A stretch of DNA of 64,000 bases from Candidatus Brevundimonas phytovorans (GTDB lineage Bacteria > Pseudomonadota > Alphaproteobacteria > Caulobacterales > Caulobacteraceae): positions 1,699,001-1,763,000 of the forward strand of contig CP119309.1 of assembly GCA_029203145.1 (NCBI GenBank). Direction: 5' to 3'. Positions 1-8,835 of the stretch are shown here, one piece after another. The notes beneath the pieces were generated by a model. The model searched no databases, was not told the origin of the DNA, and saw only the letters and a list, made by a program, of their open reading frames with translations. How positions within the stretch are numbered: the stretch's first letter is position 1; each line of letters opens with the position of its first letter. A program made the translations under genes and the position numbers.

Positions 1-646
1 CGCGAAGAGGGCTTTCCTTCTCTTCCTGACCCGCGAAACCCGCCTCGAAGACAATGACGTGCAGAAGGATCAGGGACAGCGCCAGCAAGCCCAAGGCGCC
101 TGACGGGGTCGTCAGGTAGGCGATCAGCCGCATCTCCTCCGTCGGCGCGAGGTTCATGGCGAAATACAAAGCCCCGGCCAGCATGAGGAAGAGCTCGCCG
201 GGATAGGAGGCCTCGTCCTCATCGCCCTCCTCCGTATCCCCCGAAAGCTGGCGACGGGCGACAAGGGCCCCCAAAGCGGCCGGGACCGCCTGAAGCGATA
301 TCTGTCCGACTGCCGAAGTCAGGGAGGCGTAGTCAAGGACGTTGAACATGGCCAGAAGGGCGGCCGAGGCTGAGAACCCGACTGCGAGCGCCACAAGCGT
401 GTCCAGACTGTTGTTCACCAGGCCCCTTCGCGCAGAGAAGCCCGCGTAGTGAGCCAGACCGTAGAGGACGGGCAAGGCGACGATCACGAAGGCGAGGCGC
501 CGCGCTGGCGCAGCCGACACGCCGATGGCCCACATCTCCATTGTCATCATCAGGGGAAGACTGAACAACAGGGCGCCGCCGAATGCGCGCCCCAGATCCG
601 ACAGATAGTCGATCTCCGCCCCCATCCCGCGGTCTGCGGTCTTCAT
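1..646 (-). CDS. TIGR02587/DUF2391-like integral membrane protein (3' end cut off)
   Basis: The reading frame starts at an ATG (complement 644-646) preceded by GGAGG and runs off the left edge without a stop, so about 215 residues are visible. The protein begins MKTADRGMGAEIDYLSDL and then alternates hydrophobic helices (for example around LFSLPLMMTMEMWAIG, LAFVIVALPVLYGLAH, LDTLVALAVGFSASAALLAMF) with an acidic loop rich in Glu and Asp near residue 145. This order, including the AFGGALLFSLPLMMTMEMW start, resembles the putative membrane protein family TIGR02587 (DUF2391), whose function is unknown. Inner-membrane location is inferred from five or more helices. Family assignment is from memory of the pattern. 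Confidence 0.8.
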   Translation of the reverse strand, partial: MKTADRGMGAEIDYLSDLGRAFGGALLFSLPLMMTMEMWAIGVSAAPARRLAFVIVALPVLYGLAHYAGFSARRGLVNNSLDTLVALAVGFSASAALLAMFNVLDYASLTSAVGQISLQAVPAALGALVARRQLSGDTEEGDEDEASYPGELFLMLAGALYFAMNLAPTEEMRLIAYLTTPSGALGLLALSLILLHVIVFEAGFAGQEEKESPLR

Positions 647-791
647 CCTTCAGTTCCTCCCAACCTGCTGCCGCCTCGCCGAATACAGGCAGTCCTTCAC
701 GAGCGCCGTCCGAGAACGCCCGGGCGCATTTCAAGCCAAGGTCCGACAAGCCTTACCGTTCCAGGTTCCGGACGTCGGTCGGCTTCGCCGC

Positions 792-1685
792 TCAGCCGAC
801 GCCGGCGCCGCCTGTCACGCCCCAGACCTCTCCGGTGACGAAGCTGGCCTCCTGCGAGGCCAGCAGGACATAGACCGGCGCGATCTCCACAGGCTGACCC
901 GGTCGGCCGAAGGCGCTGTGGGCCCCGAACTGCTCGACCTTCTCCTGCGGCTGGCCGCCGCTGGGTTGAAGCACGGTCCAGAAGGGCCCCGGGGCGACGG
1001 CGTTCACCCGTACGCCCTTTTCGATCATCTGCTTGGCCAGGGCCTTGGTGTAGGCGACGATGCCCGCCTTCGTCGTGGCGTAGTCCAGAAGGATGTCCGA
1101 GGGCTCATAGGCCTGGATCGAGGCGGTGGTGATAATGGCCGCGCCGGGCGGCAGGTGGGGGGCCGCGGCCTGACACAGCCAGTGCAGGGCGTAGAGGTTG
1201 GTCTTCATCGTGGCGTCGAAATCGTCAGTCGAGACTTGGGACACATCCTCCCGGTACTGCTGGTGACCGGCGTTGACGACCAGGATGTCCAGACCGCCGA
1301 AGGCCTCCGCCGCCCGAGCGACCATGGTCGCATTCCATGCCTCGTCACGAATGTCGCCTGGCAGGGCCAAAGCCTTCACCCCGGCCTTCTCGATCAAGGC
1401 GACCACCTCTTGCGCGTCCTTCTCCTCCGACGGCAGATAGGCGATGGCGACATCGGCCCCTTCGCGGGCGTAGGCGATGGCGGTCGCCCGCCCGATGCCG
1501 GAATCCCCGCCCGTGATGAGAGCTTTCCGGCCCTTCAGTCTGCCATGCCCCACATAGCTGTCTTCACCATGATCGGGCTGCGGCGTCATCCGCCCCGCCA
1601 GACCGGGTTCGGCCTGGGGCTGACGTGGAAAGGGCGGCCTGGGATATTGGTTGCGCGGATCCTGCATGGCGCGTCGATCAGGCAT
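792..1685 (-). CDS. SDR family oxidoreductase (YghA/YdaD type)
   Basis: Short-chain dehydrogenase of 297 residues with an N-terminal proline-rich extension of about 45 residues that is typical of the YghA / general stress protein 39 branch. Visible motifs: cofactor loop TGGDSGIG (58-65), NAG (138-140), catalytic Ser189 and YATTK (Tyr202, Lys206), and a PGPFWT loop. It should reduce a carbonyl or oxidise an alcohol with NAD(P)H; the substrate is not known. I chose the ATG at 1685 because AAAGGA lies 6 bases upstream; an in-frame ATG at 1718 has no such site. Members of this branch are often stress induced. A half-site of the palindrome described in the findings sits at 1738-1753. Confidence 0.92.
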   Translation of the reverse strand: MPDRRAMQDPRNQYPRPPFPRQPQAEPGLAGRMTPQPDHGEDSYVGHGRLKGRKALITGGDSGIGRATAIAYAREGADVAIAYLPSEEKDAQEVVALIEKAGVKALALPGDIRDEAWNATMVARAAEAFGGLDILVVNAGHQQYREDVSQVSTDDFDATMKTNLYALHWLCQAAAPHLPPGAAIITTASIQAYEPSDILLDYATTKAGIVAYTKALAKQMIEKGVRVNAVAPGPFWTVLQPSGGQPQEKVEQFGAHSAFGRPGQPVEIAPVYVLLASQEASFVTGEVWGVTGGAGVG

Positions 1686-2267
1686 GGGGTCATCCTTTGA
1701 GGGGCGCGCCGCCATCATGGGGCGCTGGGCATGCCGACCTAATGTCCCGGTCGTGCGGCGCGTTCCTCTGTTACGAAGGCGACGCTGGCTCGAGCTCCTC
1801 CTTAGAGAAGGCCTTTATGATCGATCCTTCGCCAGAGCTCCGCCCCACAGCGGCCGAGCGCCCACCGTAACGCGGCGGGCCAAGCCGTGGCGTCTTAGCG
1901 CCTCCATCGAGGATAATGCCGCCAATTCCAAAGGCCGGTCGTGCCTCAGGGACTCACGCAATCGGGCGTCGCTGAACTGCCAAGCATCGATGGTGTATGG
2001 GATCTTTGAGAGCTTTTTGCGGGCATAAGCCCAAGTCTGGGCACCTGCGGGTCGGGGATTTTAAAGTCCGACGACGGCGGCCCTGCCTTCCCCACCCTAG
2101 TGTTGAGCACGGTTGTTGTCCTGGGCCAGGACTCGCGAACGAATCGTCTCGACGCCGACAAAAACTTCTGATCGACGCCGGCGCCGGCGGCTTCAACCTC
2201 AAGCGCCGCCAGACCTCAAAATCTGGACCGACCTCGCCCTGTATATCTGAAGAAACAATAAGGCAGC
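1686..2267. other. Intergenic stretch without a recognisable gene
   Basis: No frame here has a convincing ribosome site plus coherent protein. Short frames on both strands read as arginine/serine-rich noise. The right half (about 2000-2267) has mixed base composition unlike the flanking coding DNA and may be gene debris or the downstream region of the LuxR gene. Confidence 0.5.
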
Positions 2268-2951
2268 CTAGCTCATGAGATAGCTGAGCCGCAGCGCGCC
2301 GTTTATCCCTTTAACGCCCATCCGCATGCAAATTGACCGCAAATGCGACCGCACTGTATGGATAGACACGTCAAGCTTGCGGCTGATTTCCTTAGGGGCC
2401 TCACCGTTGGCGAGTAGAACAAGAACCGATTTTTCCACTCGGGTGAGGCCAAAGACACAGCCAACCGCAGCCACCTTCTCTTCCTCGATTGGCTTGACCG
2501 GACGTACGGTCGCAAACACCCGGCCAGGCGTTTCAATCGCTGTATTTAGATCAAGAATACACCACGCATCGTCCCCAGCACGGAAAAGAATGCGTCCAGC
2601 CCTAACCTGACCATCAGCCATGCGCCTAAGCAGCAGGTCCAGTTCGGCACGGCTACGGTGCGTCGAACAAATGAACACGCCCCCGCTTCCCAGCATGCCA
2701 CAAACTGCAAGAGCCCGAGCAGCGGAATTGCTCGTCAAAACCTGCCCGCTTAGATCGAGTACGAACCGGGCCATGTCATCATTTTCGAACCAAGCCTCCG
2801 CTTCGGAAAACCTAGGACTCGACCTGACGCCTAAAGGCCGAACAAAGGACCTCCGCTCCATGATGGGAGCCCTGTGCCCGCCGCTGATCACCTGCATAAA
2901 GGAGTCATCGCTGACCCCAGCCGCCGACCCGGCGACATTCTGGCTAATCAT
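2268..2951 (-). CDS. LuxR-type transcriptional regulator
   Basis: A 227-residue protein whose last 65 residues form a LuxR/GerE helix-turn-helix: FGLTRVEKSVLVLLANGEAPKEISRKLDVSIHTVRSHLRSIC, with the usual EVL..A.G..NKEIA pattern. The N-terminal 150 residues contain a PAS-like stretch (FVLDLSGQVLTSNSAARAL) but no receiver domain, so it is not a response regulator. I chose ATG 2951 because AGGGAAG precedes it; a longer frame starts with TTG at 3050. Base composition is lower in GC than the neighbours. It lies just downstream of the fimbrial operon on the same strand, behind an AT-rich palindromic region, so a role in fimbrial control is plausible but inferred. Confidence 0.82.
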   Translation of the reverse strand: MISQNVAGSAAGVSDDSFMQVISGGHRAPIMERRSFVRPLGVRSSPRFSEAEAWFENDDMARFVLDLSGQVLTSNSAARALAVCGMLGSGGVFICSTHRSRAELDLLLRRMADGQVRAGRILFRAGDDAWCILDLNTAIETPGRVFATVRPVKPIEEEKVAAVGCVFGLTRVEKSVLVLLANGEAPKEISRKLDVSIHTVRSHLRSICMRMGVKGINGALRLSYLMS

Positions 2952-3050
2952 CGCTTCCCTGCTCCCGGGGGCGTCACCTAGCCCCAGCACGATCACCTTG
3001 ACCCATCCGATCACGCGAGACGACTTTCGGCATTTAGGGAATTCATTCAA

Positions 3051-3254
3051 GACATTTCTAAGAAACTATAGTTTCTCAACTACCTCAAACCATCCGATAT
3101 AGGCCGATCAAAACAATATTGCTGTTTATCATTTGATAAATAACAGAAATGACAATGACAATTTCTTGAACTAACGATCCACCATTGCGAGAAAATTGAG
3201 TTATTTTAACGAAGCATTAATTGTAAATTCATCATATATATGCATATATACTTC
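3051..3254. promoter_or_regulatory. AT-rich regulatory island with three palindromes
   Basis: About 200 bases of strongly AT-rich DNA in an otherwise GC-rich window, between the end of the fimbrial operon and the LuxR gene it would drive. It holds AGAAACTATAGTTTCT (3061-3076, perfect 16-bp palindrome), TTTATCA-TT-TGATAAA (3125-3140, 7-bp arms) and TATATATGCATATATA (3235-3250, perfect). Likely protein-binding and promoter DNA for the LuxR gene, possibly a silencer-binding region. Confidence 0.6.
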
Positions 3255-4190
3255 CTATCGTGGCGAAACATCGAGCGTGAGCAAGTCTTCATATCGACCA
3301 CCCATCTGACCGTTTATACGGCCCAAGATAAAGTTCATCGGCAACGAGACCCCGTCCAATGTGCGTGGAGGATCAATTTCTTTTGTCCACAGCGCCGTCA
3401 GGTCGACGGCCTCACCGTCAAGGTCGACCGCATAGGGCACTACGGTGGCGTTTTCCGCCTTTTCAACACGATGCATGACACCGCCGTGCTCTGACTTGAT
3501 CGACAAGATGGAGGGCGCATTGGCCCTGATCTGAACGAAGATGCGGCGTGTGGCCCCGGTAGCCGCCTCGCCGAAATCCACGACCTCGACGCTCAGCCCC
3601 TCGCCGAACGCCCCGGCGGCGCCGGCCAGGTTCAACTGGGCGCGCGGCGTTGACTGCAGGACCACCCGGGCAGGGATCGGCGATATCAGTTCCGTCCCAT
3701 CCACATTCTTGACCAGAAGACGCAGATCGACGCCGTACTCCCCGGCATCAGCTACAGCGCCCCGCACCACCACAGCATCCAGTTGAGCGACCCCCCTTGA
3801 TCCGGCCGCCAACAGATACTGGAAGACGCCCTTCTGCACGTCAGCCAGTTGGACCCCCGAGGATTCGCGAGGGCGGAACCGCACTTCCACCCCGCCCAGC
3901 ACAAGGCTGGTCACCTCGATACCGGTCTCGTCGGTAAAGGACAGGCGCAAGTCGCACTCGGCCTGCCCCTTGTTCTCCAGCCCGAGATCCAGAGCGCCAG
4001 GGGTCGGAGCGACAGCAAAAGGATTGTATTCGATCCGGGCAGTCTGAGTTCCCTCAATCAAGGCCAGGTCGCAGGCTTTCGCCGTCGTCGCCCCCGCCAG
4101 CAGAGCGACCGCCACAAGGGCGCTTCGCCAGAAGACGGGCCCGCCCACCACCTCAAGGCAGCGGACGGGACGCTTTGATTTCGCCGACAT
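3255..4190 (-). CDS. Fimbrial operon distal protein, probable tip or minor subunit
   Basis: Secreted protein of 311 residues, last gene of the chaperone-usher operon. The start at 4190 has AAGGAG 8 bases upstream and lies inside the 3' end of the usher gene (38-base overlap), so translation is probably coupled. Residues 20-38 are a signal peptide ending TTAKACDL. The mature part is beta-rich (many alternating hydrophobic residues, Cys pair near CDLALIEG and AECDLRL) with no transmembrane segments. The position after the usher is where tip adhesins or initiator subunits sit in alpha- and sigma-class fimbrial operons. I do not recognise the family from sequence beyond this. Confidence 0.72.
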   Translation of the reverse strand: MSAKSKRPVRCLEVVGGPVFWRSALVAVALLAGATTAKACDLALIEGTQTARIEYNPFAVAPTPGALDLGLENKGQAECDLRLSFTDETGIEVTSLVLGGVEVRFRPRESSGVQLADVQKGVFQYLLAAGSRGVAQLDAVVVRGAVADAGEYGVDLRLLVKNVDGTELISPIPARVVLQSTPRAQLNLAGAAGAFGEGLSVEVVDFGEAATGATRRIFVQIRANAPSILSIKSEHGGVMHRVEKAENATVVPYAVDLDGEAVDLTALWTKEIDPPRTLDGVSLPMNFILGRINGQMGGRYEDLLTLDVSPR

Positions 4191-6771
4191 CGATAACTCC
4201 TTCCACATTGGCGGGAATGACGAACTCCCCGAGCGTTTCGCCACGGACAACCAGGCGATATCGGCCCGGCGCCATACCGTCAGCGACGAAGCGGCCGCCC
4301 CTGTTGGTGAAGAAGGGCTTCCCGGGCGCCCCCTCAGGCGCATCGATCGCCACGATAGCGCCGCCGACCAGAGCGATCGGGCCGTCCGGCGACATCAGCA
4401 CGCCCCTGGCCGTATGCGAGGCGTCGCTGCCGACAACCACGCGGTATCCATTGCCAAAGCCGGGGAAGGTGTTGATCACGCCGCTGCCCAGATCATAGCC
4501 GGGCGGTAGGGGATCAACCTCGAGCTCATAGCGACGAACGCCATAGCCGCGATCAATACCGGCGAGCGCCGGGCCGAACCAACCGCTGCGTGCAATCGGA
4601 TAACCGCTGGAGTCCGTCAGACTGACCTGGGCGTTCTTGAGCGTCGGGTGCGGCCTGGCGATGATGAAGCCCTCGCGCGCAGCCCGGCCGATGCCGAAAG
4701 TGCCGTCGGCGTAACCCAGGAGAGTGGACAGCCGCCACAAGGATTCCTGCCGCGTAGCCCCGCCCGGCACCGTCGCCACCAGCCGGTTAGAGACGATCTC
4801 GGCGTCGAAGCGGTTGTTGATGTAGCGCAGGTCGCCCGAGATGGTCTGGTTGTTGCGGTCTTCAGAGAAGCGAATGTCCCCGCTCAGATCGTTCAGTCGA
4901 CCGGAGGACGAACGGGAAAGCCCCACCTCACGGAACTCGTCCTGACTGTCGTACCGGGCTGCGCTGCTCCACCGACCGCCGAAACGCGTCGTCAGGGTCA
5001 AGCCAAAGCGGGTCTCTTCGACGCCATCGCTGGTCGCGCCGCGCTGCCAGGCCAAATTGACGCCGAACTTGCGGAAGGTCCGCCCCACAGCCAGGCTGAA
5101 ATCGGTGCGATCTTCGCTCAGGCGCCCCTTCACATAGGCGGCGCCGAGACTGACGGAATAGGCCTTGTAGCGGATCAGAGCCTGCCCCGCGGCTCGCCAC
5201 TGCTCGCGATTGAAAGCCGAGTTGTCGAACGCCGTCTGGAAGAACTTGCTGGTCGCCTGGGCCGAGGCGACCAGCCGCAGGTCAATTTCACGGCCCAACG
5301 TTGCTTCACGCATATAGTCCAGTGAGGCGATGTAGCCTTGAGCGCTCGTGTCGCCGTTGTGGCTGATGGCGGTGCTGGCCTGGATCAGGCCCAGACGGCT
5401 TCCCCAGGTGGCCAGCCCGCCGACCTGACCGCGACCATCCGCCCACTGGGCGTTGGCGCCCAGTGTCAGGGCGTCGGTAATCCCCTTGCGAACAAAGCCG
5501 GTCGCCGCGACGGTCGAGCCGTATTCCAGTTGCCCGCCCTCTTCCAGCACCCCCGCCGAGACGCCGAAGTCGAGCACCCCCGGGTCCAGCAACCCGGCTC
5601 CGCCGAACAGATCAAAGACGGCGATCTCGCGTTGGCCGCTGTCTTCCTCCACCAGCAGCCGAACCGTGTTGGCGCCCTGACCGAAGGGAAAGTCGGACAG
5701 GGAATAGGGACCAGCCTCCAGCCGGATGCGTTCGACGATGACGTCGTTGACCTCGACCACCACCAGTGCTGGACGATCCAGAATAAACTGGCGACGCCCG
5801 GACGGACGGACATTCTGGAAAGGGCGTATGGTCGAGTAGGCTCGGGCCGCCGACAGGCCCAGGAAACGCCGCGACCCCTGGAAACTCTCGACGGGCGGCG
5901 CGAACTCGCCTGCGGTCAGACGGACAGCTGACTGAAACAAGTCCTTGGACAGCCGGATTTCACGACGACGCCAGCGCTGGTCCTGACTGCCGCCGTCATA
6001 ATCGACCCCCGCGGTCAGGGTGACGCCGTCGAATCCGCCCCAGTTGGCGAACATGTCGATACCCCCAGCCAGGGGACCGAAGCGTCCCTGGTCGTGCGAA
6101 TAGAGCTGCGCCATGCTGACATTGGCGCCGGTCGAGAAATGAGCAGGCTGATCGAAGGCCTTGGGATCAATCACCTCATTGCGGGCGAAACTGACGTCAC
6201 GTCGCGCACGGGCGTCAACCGCCAGTTCGGCCACAAAGGTCAGCGACAGAGGGTCGAACGCAAGAGAAAAGCCCTCCCCTCGCAGATCGGCCATGCTGAC
6301 GCGCCGCTGCGAGGCGATGACGGCCTTCAACCGCTCCCCGACGCTTGGAGACACCTTGCCCCCCAACAGGTCCATCAAGGCCACAGCGTCGATGACGCCC
6401 TCACCCTGCATATCCACCTCGCCGCTGATGTCGCCAAGATAGACGCCATCCAGCGTCAACGGTCCCTGGATCGGGGTCAGTACAGGCGTGGGGCGCACCG
6501 TCGGGGCCTCGTCCTGGGTCCCGCCGGTCGCCGCGCCGCTCATGGGTGGAATGACTGGCGCGGCGCCGGCGGCGAGCGGGACGTTGGAGGCGTCCCGCTC
6601 GATCGGAACCGTCACGGCGGTCGGAGATCCGAACGCCCCGACGGAATAGTCACGCGCCGTCCGCACCACCTCGTCGTTGGCGACGGTGGCGGCGCGACCG
6701 GGCGAGGCGACACTGCCGCCCAGGCAGGCCGCTAGGCCGAGGCGTCGCCAGGTCGTGTCTCGACTGGCCAT
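4153..6771 (-). CDS. Outer-membrane fimbrial usher (FimD/PapC type)
   Basis: Protein of 872 residues, in the usual 800-870 range for ushers. It has an N-terminal signal region (GLAACLGGSVASPGRAA), a periplasmic N-domain, then a long beta-barrel with typical blocks such as DMFANWGGFDGVTLTAGVDYD, RYLGLSAARAYSTIRPFQNVRPSGRR (start of the plug/barrel junction) and GPYSLSDFPFGQGANTVRLLVEEDSGQ, the latter diagnostic of usher proteins. The C-terminus carries a small beta domain (PGKPFFTNRGGRFVADGMAPGRYRLV). It forms the pore that exports and assembles chaperone-subunit complexes. It starts one base after the chaperone stop codon, so the two are certainly co-transcribed. Confidence 0.93.
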   Translation of the reverse strand: MASRDTTWRRLGLAACLGGSVASPGRAATVANDEVVRTARDYSVGAFGSPTAVTVPIERDASNVPLAAGAAPVIPPMSGAATGGTQDEAPTVRPTPVLTPIQGPLTLDGVYLGDISGEVDMQGEGVIDAVALMDLLGGKVSPSVGERLKAVIASQRRVSMADLRGEGFSLAFDPLSLTFVAELAVDARARRDVSFARNEVIDPKAFDQPAHFSTGANVSMAQLYSHDQGRFGPLAGGIDMFANWGGFDGVTLTAGVDYDGGSQDQRWRRREIRLSKDLFQSAVRLTAGEFAPPVESFQGSRRFLGLSAARAYSTIRPFQNVRPSGRRQFILDRPALVVVEVNDVIVERIRLEAGPYSLSDFPFGQGANTVRLLVEEDSGQREIAVFDLFGGAGLLDPGVLDFGVSAGVLEEGGQLEYGSTVAATGFVRKGITDALTLGANAQWADGRGQVGGLATWGSRLGLIQASTAISHNGDTSAQGYIASLDYMREATLGREIDLRLVASAQATSKFFQTAFDNSAFNREQWRAAGQALIRYKAYSVSLGAAYVKGRLSEDRTDFSLAVGRTFRKFGVNLAWQRGATSDGVEETRFGLTLTTRFGGRWSSAARYDSQDEFREVGLSRSSSGRLNDLSGDIRFSEDRNNQTISGDLRYINNRFDAEIVSNRLVATVPGGATRQESLWRLSTLLGYADGTFGIGRAAREGFIIARPHPTLKNAQVSLTDSSGYPIARSGWFGPALAGIDRGYGVRRYELEVDPLPPGYDLGSGVINTFPGFGNGYRVVVGSDASHTARGVLMSPDGPIALVGGAIVAIDAPEGAPGKPFFTNRGGRFVADGMAPGRYRLVVRGETLGEFVIPANVEGVIDVGEIKASRPLP

Positions 6772-6772
6772 C

Positions 6773-7510
6773 TCACAGCAGGGCGATCGACGCGGTGACG
6801 TCGCCGGTTGCGCCTGCGGCCAAGGCCGCCGGGATACGGATCCGACGTGTGGCGCCGCCGGCTAGCACGCTGACCTCGCCGACATCCACATCTGCGGCCG
6901 CAACCTCGTGCGCCTTGCCATCGGCCGTCGTCAGGGTGAAGCGGGCCTCTCTAAGATGGGCAAAGCCCGTGCCGGTATTGCGGGTCGACAAGAGTACATC
7001 GCCGTTGGGCGCCCGCGACACAGATGTCACCTCAACCGCAGCCCGTGCACTGGCTGGCGCGACGAAAACGTAGGTATTGATGGTGAAGGCCACCTTGACG
7101 TCAGCCCCGGCTTCGCCATCGGCCGTCGTGGTTTGCATGTTAATGGGCAGTTGCGCGGCGCGGACCAGGTACATGCGACCTTCGCTGTCAGCCTCGCCCA
7201 TATAGCGAACCTGCACGACCTGCTCACGATTTGGCGGGATGACCGACTGGACCGGGAAGACGACGATGTCGTTGTCTTCCGGCGTCAGGCTGCGGGCGCC
7301 GGTCTCATCGACCTGCATCCGATAGACCTCGATCTCGACGGTGGCGGCGGTTGTGCTGTCGTTTCGCACTGTCAGCCGATAGCTGGACCCGCTGCCGGCG
7401 GGCGTGATCTTGGCGACCATGGGCGAGACGTCCATGGCGCGACTGTCGCCGGGCGCTCCCAGGGTCAAAAGCAACGCGGCGACCGCGGCCGCGACGAATT
7501 GCATCTTCAT
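6773..7510 (-). CDS. Periplasmic fimbrial chaperone (PapD-like)
   Basis: Protein of 245 residues with signal peptide 1-25 (MKMQFVAAAVAALLLTLGA...SRA) followed by a two-domain immunoglobulin-like PapD fold: MDVSPMVAKITPAGSGSSYRLTVRNDS as the first strand pair, and VIPPNREQVVQVRYMG, the block that contains the conserved basic and donor-strand region. It should cap and deliver fimbrial subunits to the adjacent usher. The gene follows the subunit gene after a 75-base gap that holds a hairpin with a T-run. Confidence 0.92.
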   Translation of the reverse strand: MKMQFVAAAVAALLLTLGAPGDSRAMDVSPMVAKITPAGSGSSYRLTVRNDSTTAATVEIEVYRMQVDETGARSLTPEDNDIVVFPVQSVIPPNREQVVQVRYMGEADSEGRMYLVRAAQLPINMQTTTADGEAGADVKVAFTINTYVFVAPASARAAVEVTSVSRAPNGDVLLSTRNTGTGFAHLREARFTLTTADGKAHEVAAADVDVGEVSVLAGGATRRIRIPAALAAGATGDVTASIALL

Positions 7511-7546
7511 GACTGCATCCTCCCTGCAGAAATGGGCGCAGAAAAA

Positions 7547-7572
7547 CGGGGAGCCGCTCCATCGGCTCCCCG
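7547..7572 (-). terminator. Intrinsic terminator or attenuator inside the fimbrial operon
   Basis: Perfect 10-bp stem CGGGGAGCCG / CGGCTCCCCG with a 6-base loop; reading leftwards it is followed by TTTTTC. It sits just after the main subunit gene and before the chaperone gene, so it should reduce transcription of the downstream genes or protect the subunit mRNA. Confidence 0.8.
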
Positions 7573-7585
7573 GTTCACTTTCCGG

Positions 7586-8173
7586 TCAGGCCGGGTTCAG
7601 CGCGAAGGTAAAGACTTCCGTATAGGTGCCGGCAGGAGCCGAGGCTGCACCGGGACCAGCGGGCGCAGCGGCGCAACCCGACGACCCGGGGTTGGTGCCA
7701 TCGCCTTGGGTGCCGCCCACGCCCGGGCCGCCCGGGACGTTGTAGCAAAGGTTCAGGAACAGGTCGGCGAAGATGCCGTCAGCCAGAGCCTGGCTATAGC
7801 CGCCCGAGTTGGTGACAATGGCCGGGCTGCCGGGCCAGGTGTCGACAGCGGCGAAGCCAAGGCTCGGCACACCCTGCACCACCAGATCCCAGTCATAGTT
7901 AATCAGAACGCCGGCGGGAGACTTGAAGTCGCCGTTCTGCGCGCTGGAAGTCAGCTTTGCGCCGGTCGCTGAGTTGCAGGACATGCGCAGGGTAGTGACT
8001 TTCTGACGGGCGCCGTTGGCGACAGCGACGTTGCCGCCCGCCACATTGGCCAGGCCGATGCCGCAGAAGTCAGTGACGCTGGTCGAGACGCTGACGTTCG
8101 TCTGGGCGCTGGATACGGCCGGGATAGCAAGCAGAGCTGCAGCGGTGGCCGCCGCAATAACAAAACCACGCAT
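7586..8173 (-). CDS. Fimbrial major subunit, probable
   Basis: Secreted protein of 195 residues, first gene of the operon. ATG 8173 follows GGAGG with 6-base spacing. Signal peptide 1-23 (MRGFVIAAATAAALLAIPAVSSA), then a beta-rich mature domain starting QTNVSVSTSVTDFCGIG with cysteines that could pair (FCGIG/MSCNS, NLCYN/SGCAAA), a glycine-proline loop near residue 150 and the C-terminal strand YTEVFTFALNPA. The first-gene position, size and the downstream attenuator fit the abundant pilin. It does not obviously match the FimA family and may belong to the spore-coat-U-like or alpha-fimbrial groups. Confidence 0.8.
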   Translation of the reverse strand: MRGFVIAAATAAALLAIPAVSSAQTNVSVSTSVTDFCGIGLANVAGGNVAVANGARQKVTTLRMSCNSATGAKLTSSAQNGDFKSPAGVLINYDWDLVVQGVPSLGFAAVDTWPGSPAIVTNSGGYSQALADGIFADLFLNLCYNVPGGPGVGGTQGDGTNPGSSGCAAAPAGPGAASAPAGTYTEVFTFALNPA

Positions 8174-8462
8174 TATAGCCTCCGAATGACGGTGTTTGAG
8201 AAAGTTCGCCGCATCAACTGATGGACGAGCCAATGCGGCGTTGACCACATTGCGGCCATATTGCCTTCCTCATCTGAGCCGGACATCCCTCAAGCGCGTG
8301 GTCATGATTGCCTAGTCAATATTGCTAGTGCCCAGGCACGATGAGACCATCTACGGACCGCAGCGGCGAAGCGAAGCGAACAGAGCTCCTCTATCGGGTT
8401 ACGGGAACACTTCAGCGCAAGGCCTCGCCTGCACCTGGCTGCTCTCGCGCAGCGCCGGTCAA
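8174..8462. promoter_or_regulatory. Upstream region of the fimbrial operon
   Basis: Non-coding stretch of 289 bases between the fimbrial operon (leftward) and a small leftward gene. It must hold the operon promoter. I could not place a clear -35/-10 pair. Confidence 0.4.
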
Positions 8463-8678
8463 TCAGTCTGCAAGCTGAAGATCACGTAGCAACTCAGCGA
8501 GGAACCCCTTTGTAACGTCCGTAGTCGGGCTTCCCTCCCCCACCTTGGCGTCAACCGCAAGGAGCAGCTCCTTCACCTCATCCGGCTCCAGAACGCCTTT
8601 TCGAACAAGCGTATCCATTAGGGTCAGTTGGAGAGCGATAGAGGCGAGAGCAAGCGATCCCGATTGCTGATTATCCAT
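8463..8678 (-). CDS. 71-residue hypothetical protein, paralogue of 33355-33570
   Basis: Small protein starting MDNQQSGSLALASIALQLTLMDTLVRKG. It is the same length as, and clearly similar to, the protein at 33355-33570 (shared QQSG.L.LASIAL.LTL.DTLV.KG.L...EV..LLL..D.KVG..P...VT.GFLA.L..DL.L pattern). It is helical and acidic with no signal or membrane segment. I do not know a function; the family seems to be a cytosolic helical bundle. Confidence 0.8.
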   Translation of the reverse strand: MDNQQSGSLALASIALQLTLMDTLVRKGVLEPDEVKELLLAVDAKVGEGSPTTDVTKGFLAELLRDLQLAD

Positions 8679-8835
8679 GACAAGACCCTTTCTAGAGTTC
8701 CCTGGATTCTCTTAGCGAAGAACGGTTCCGGTCCGACGTCGGGGGTACCGAAGTTAGGTCGAGACCATAGACGATCGTACGAGCCAGAAGGCTCAACGAT
8801 GGCACCTGAACTCATAATGGTGCTCCGCTCGAGCC

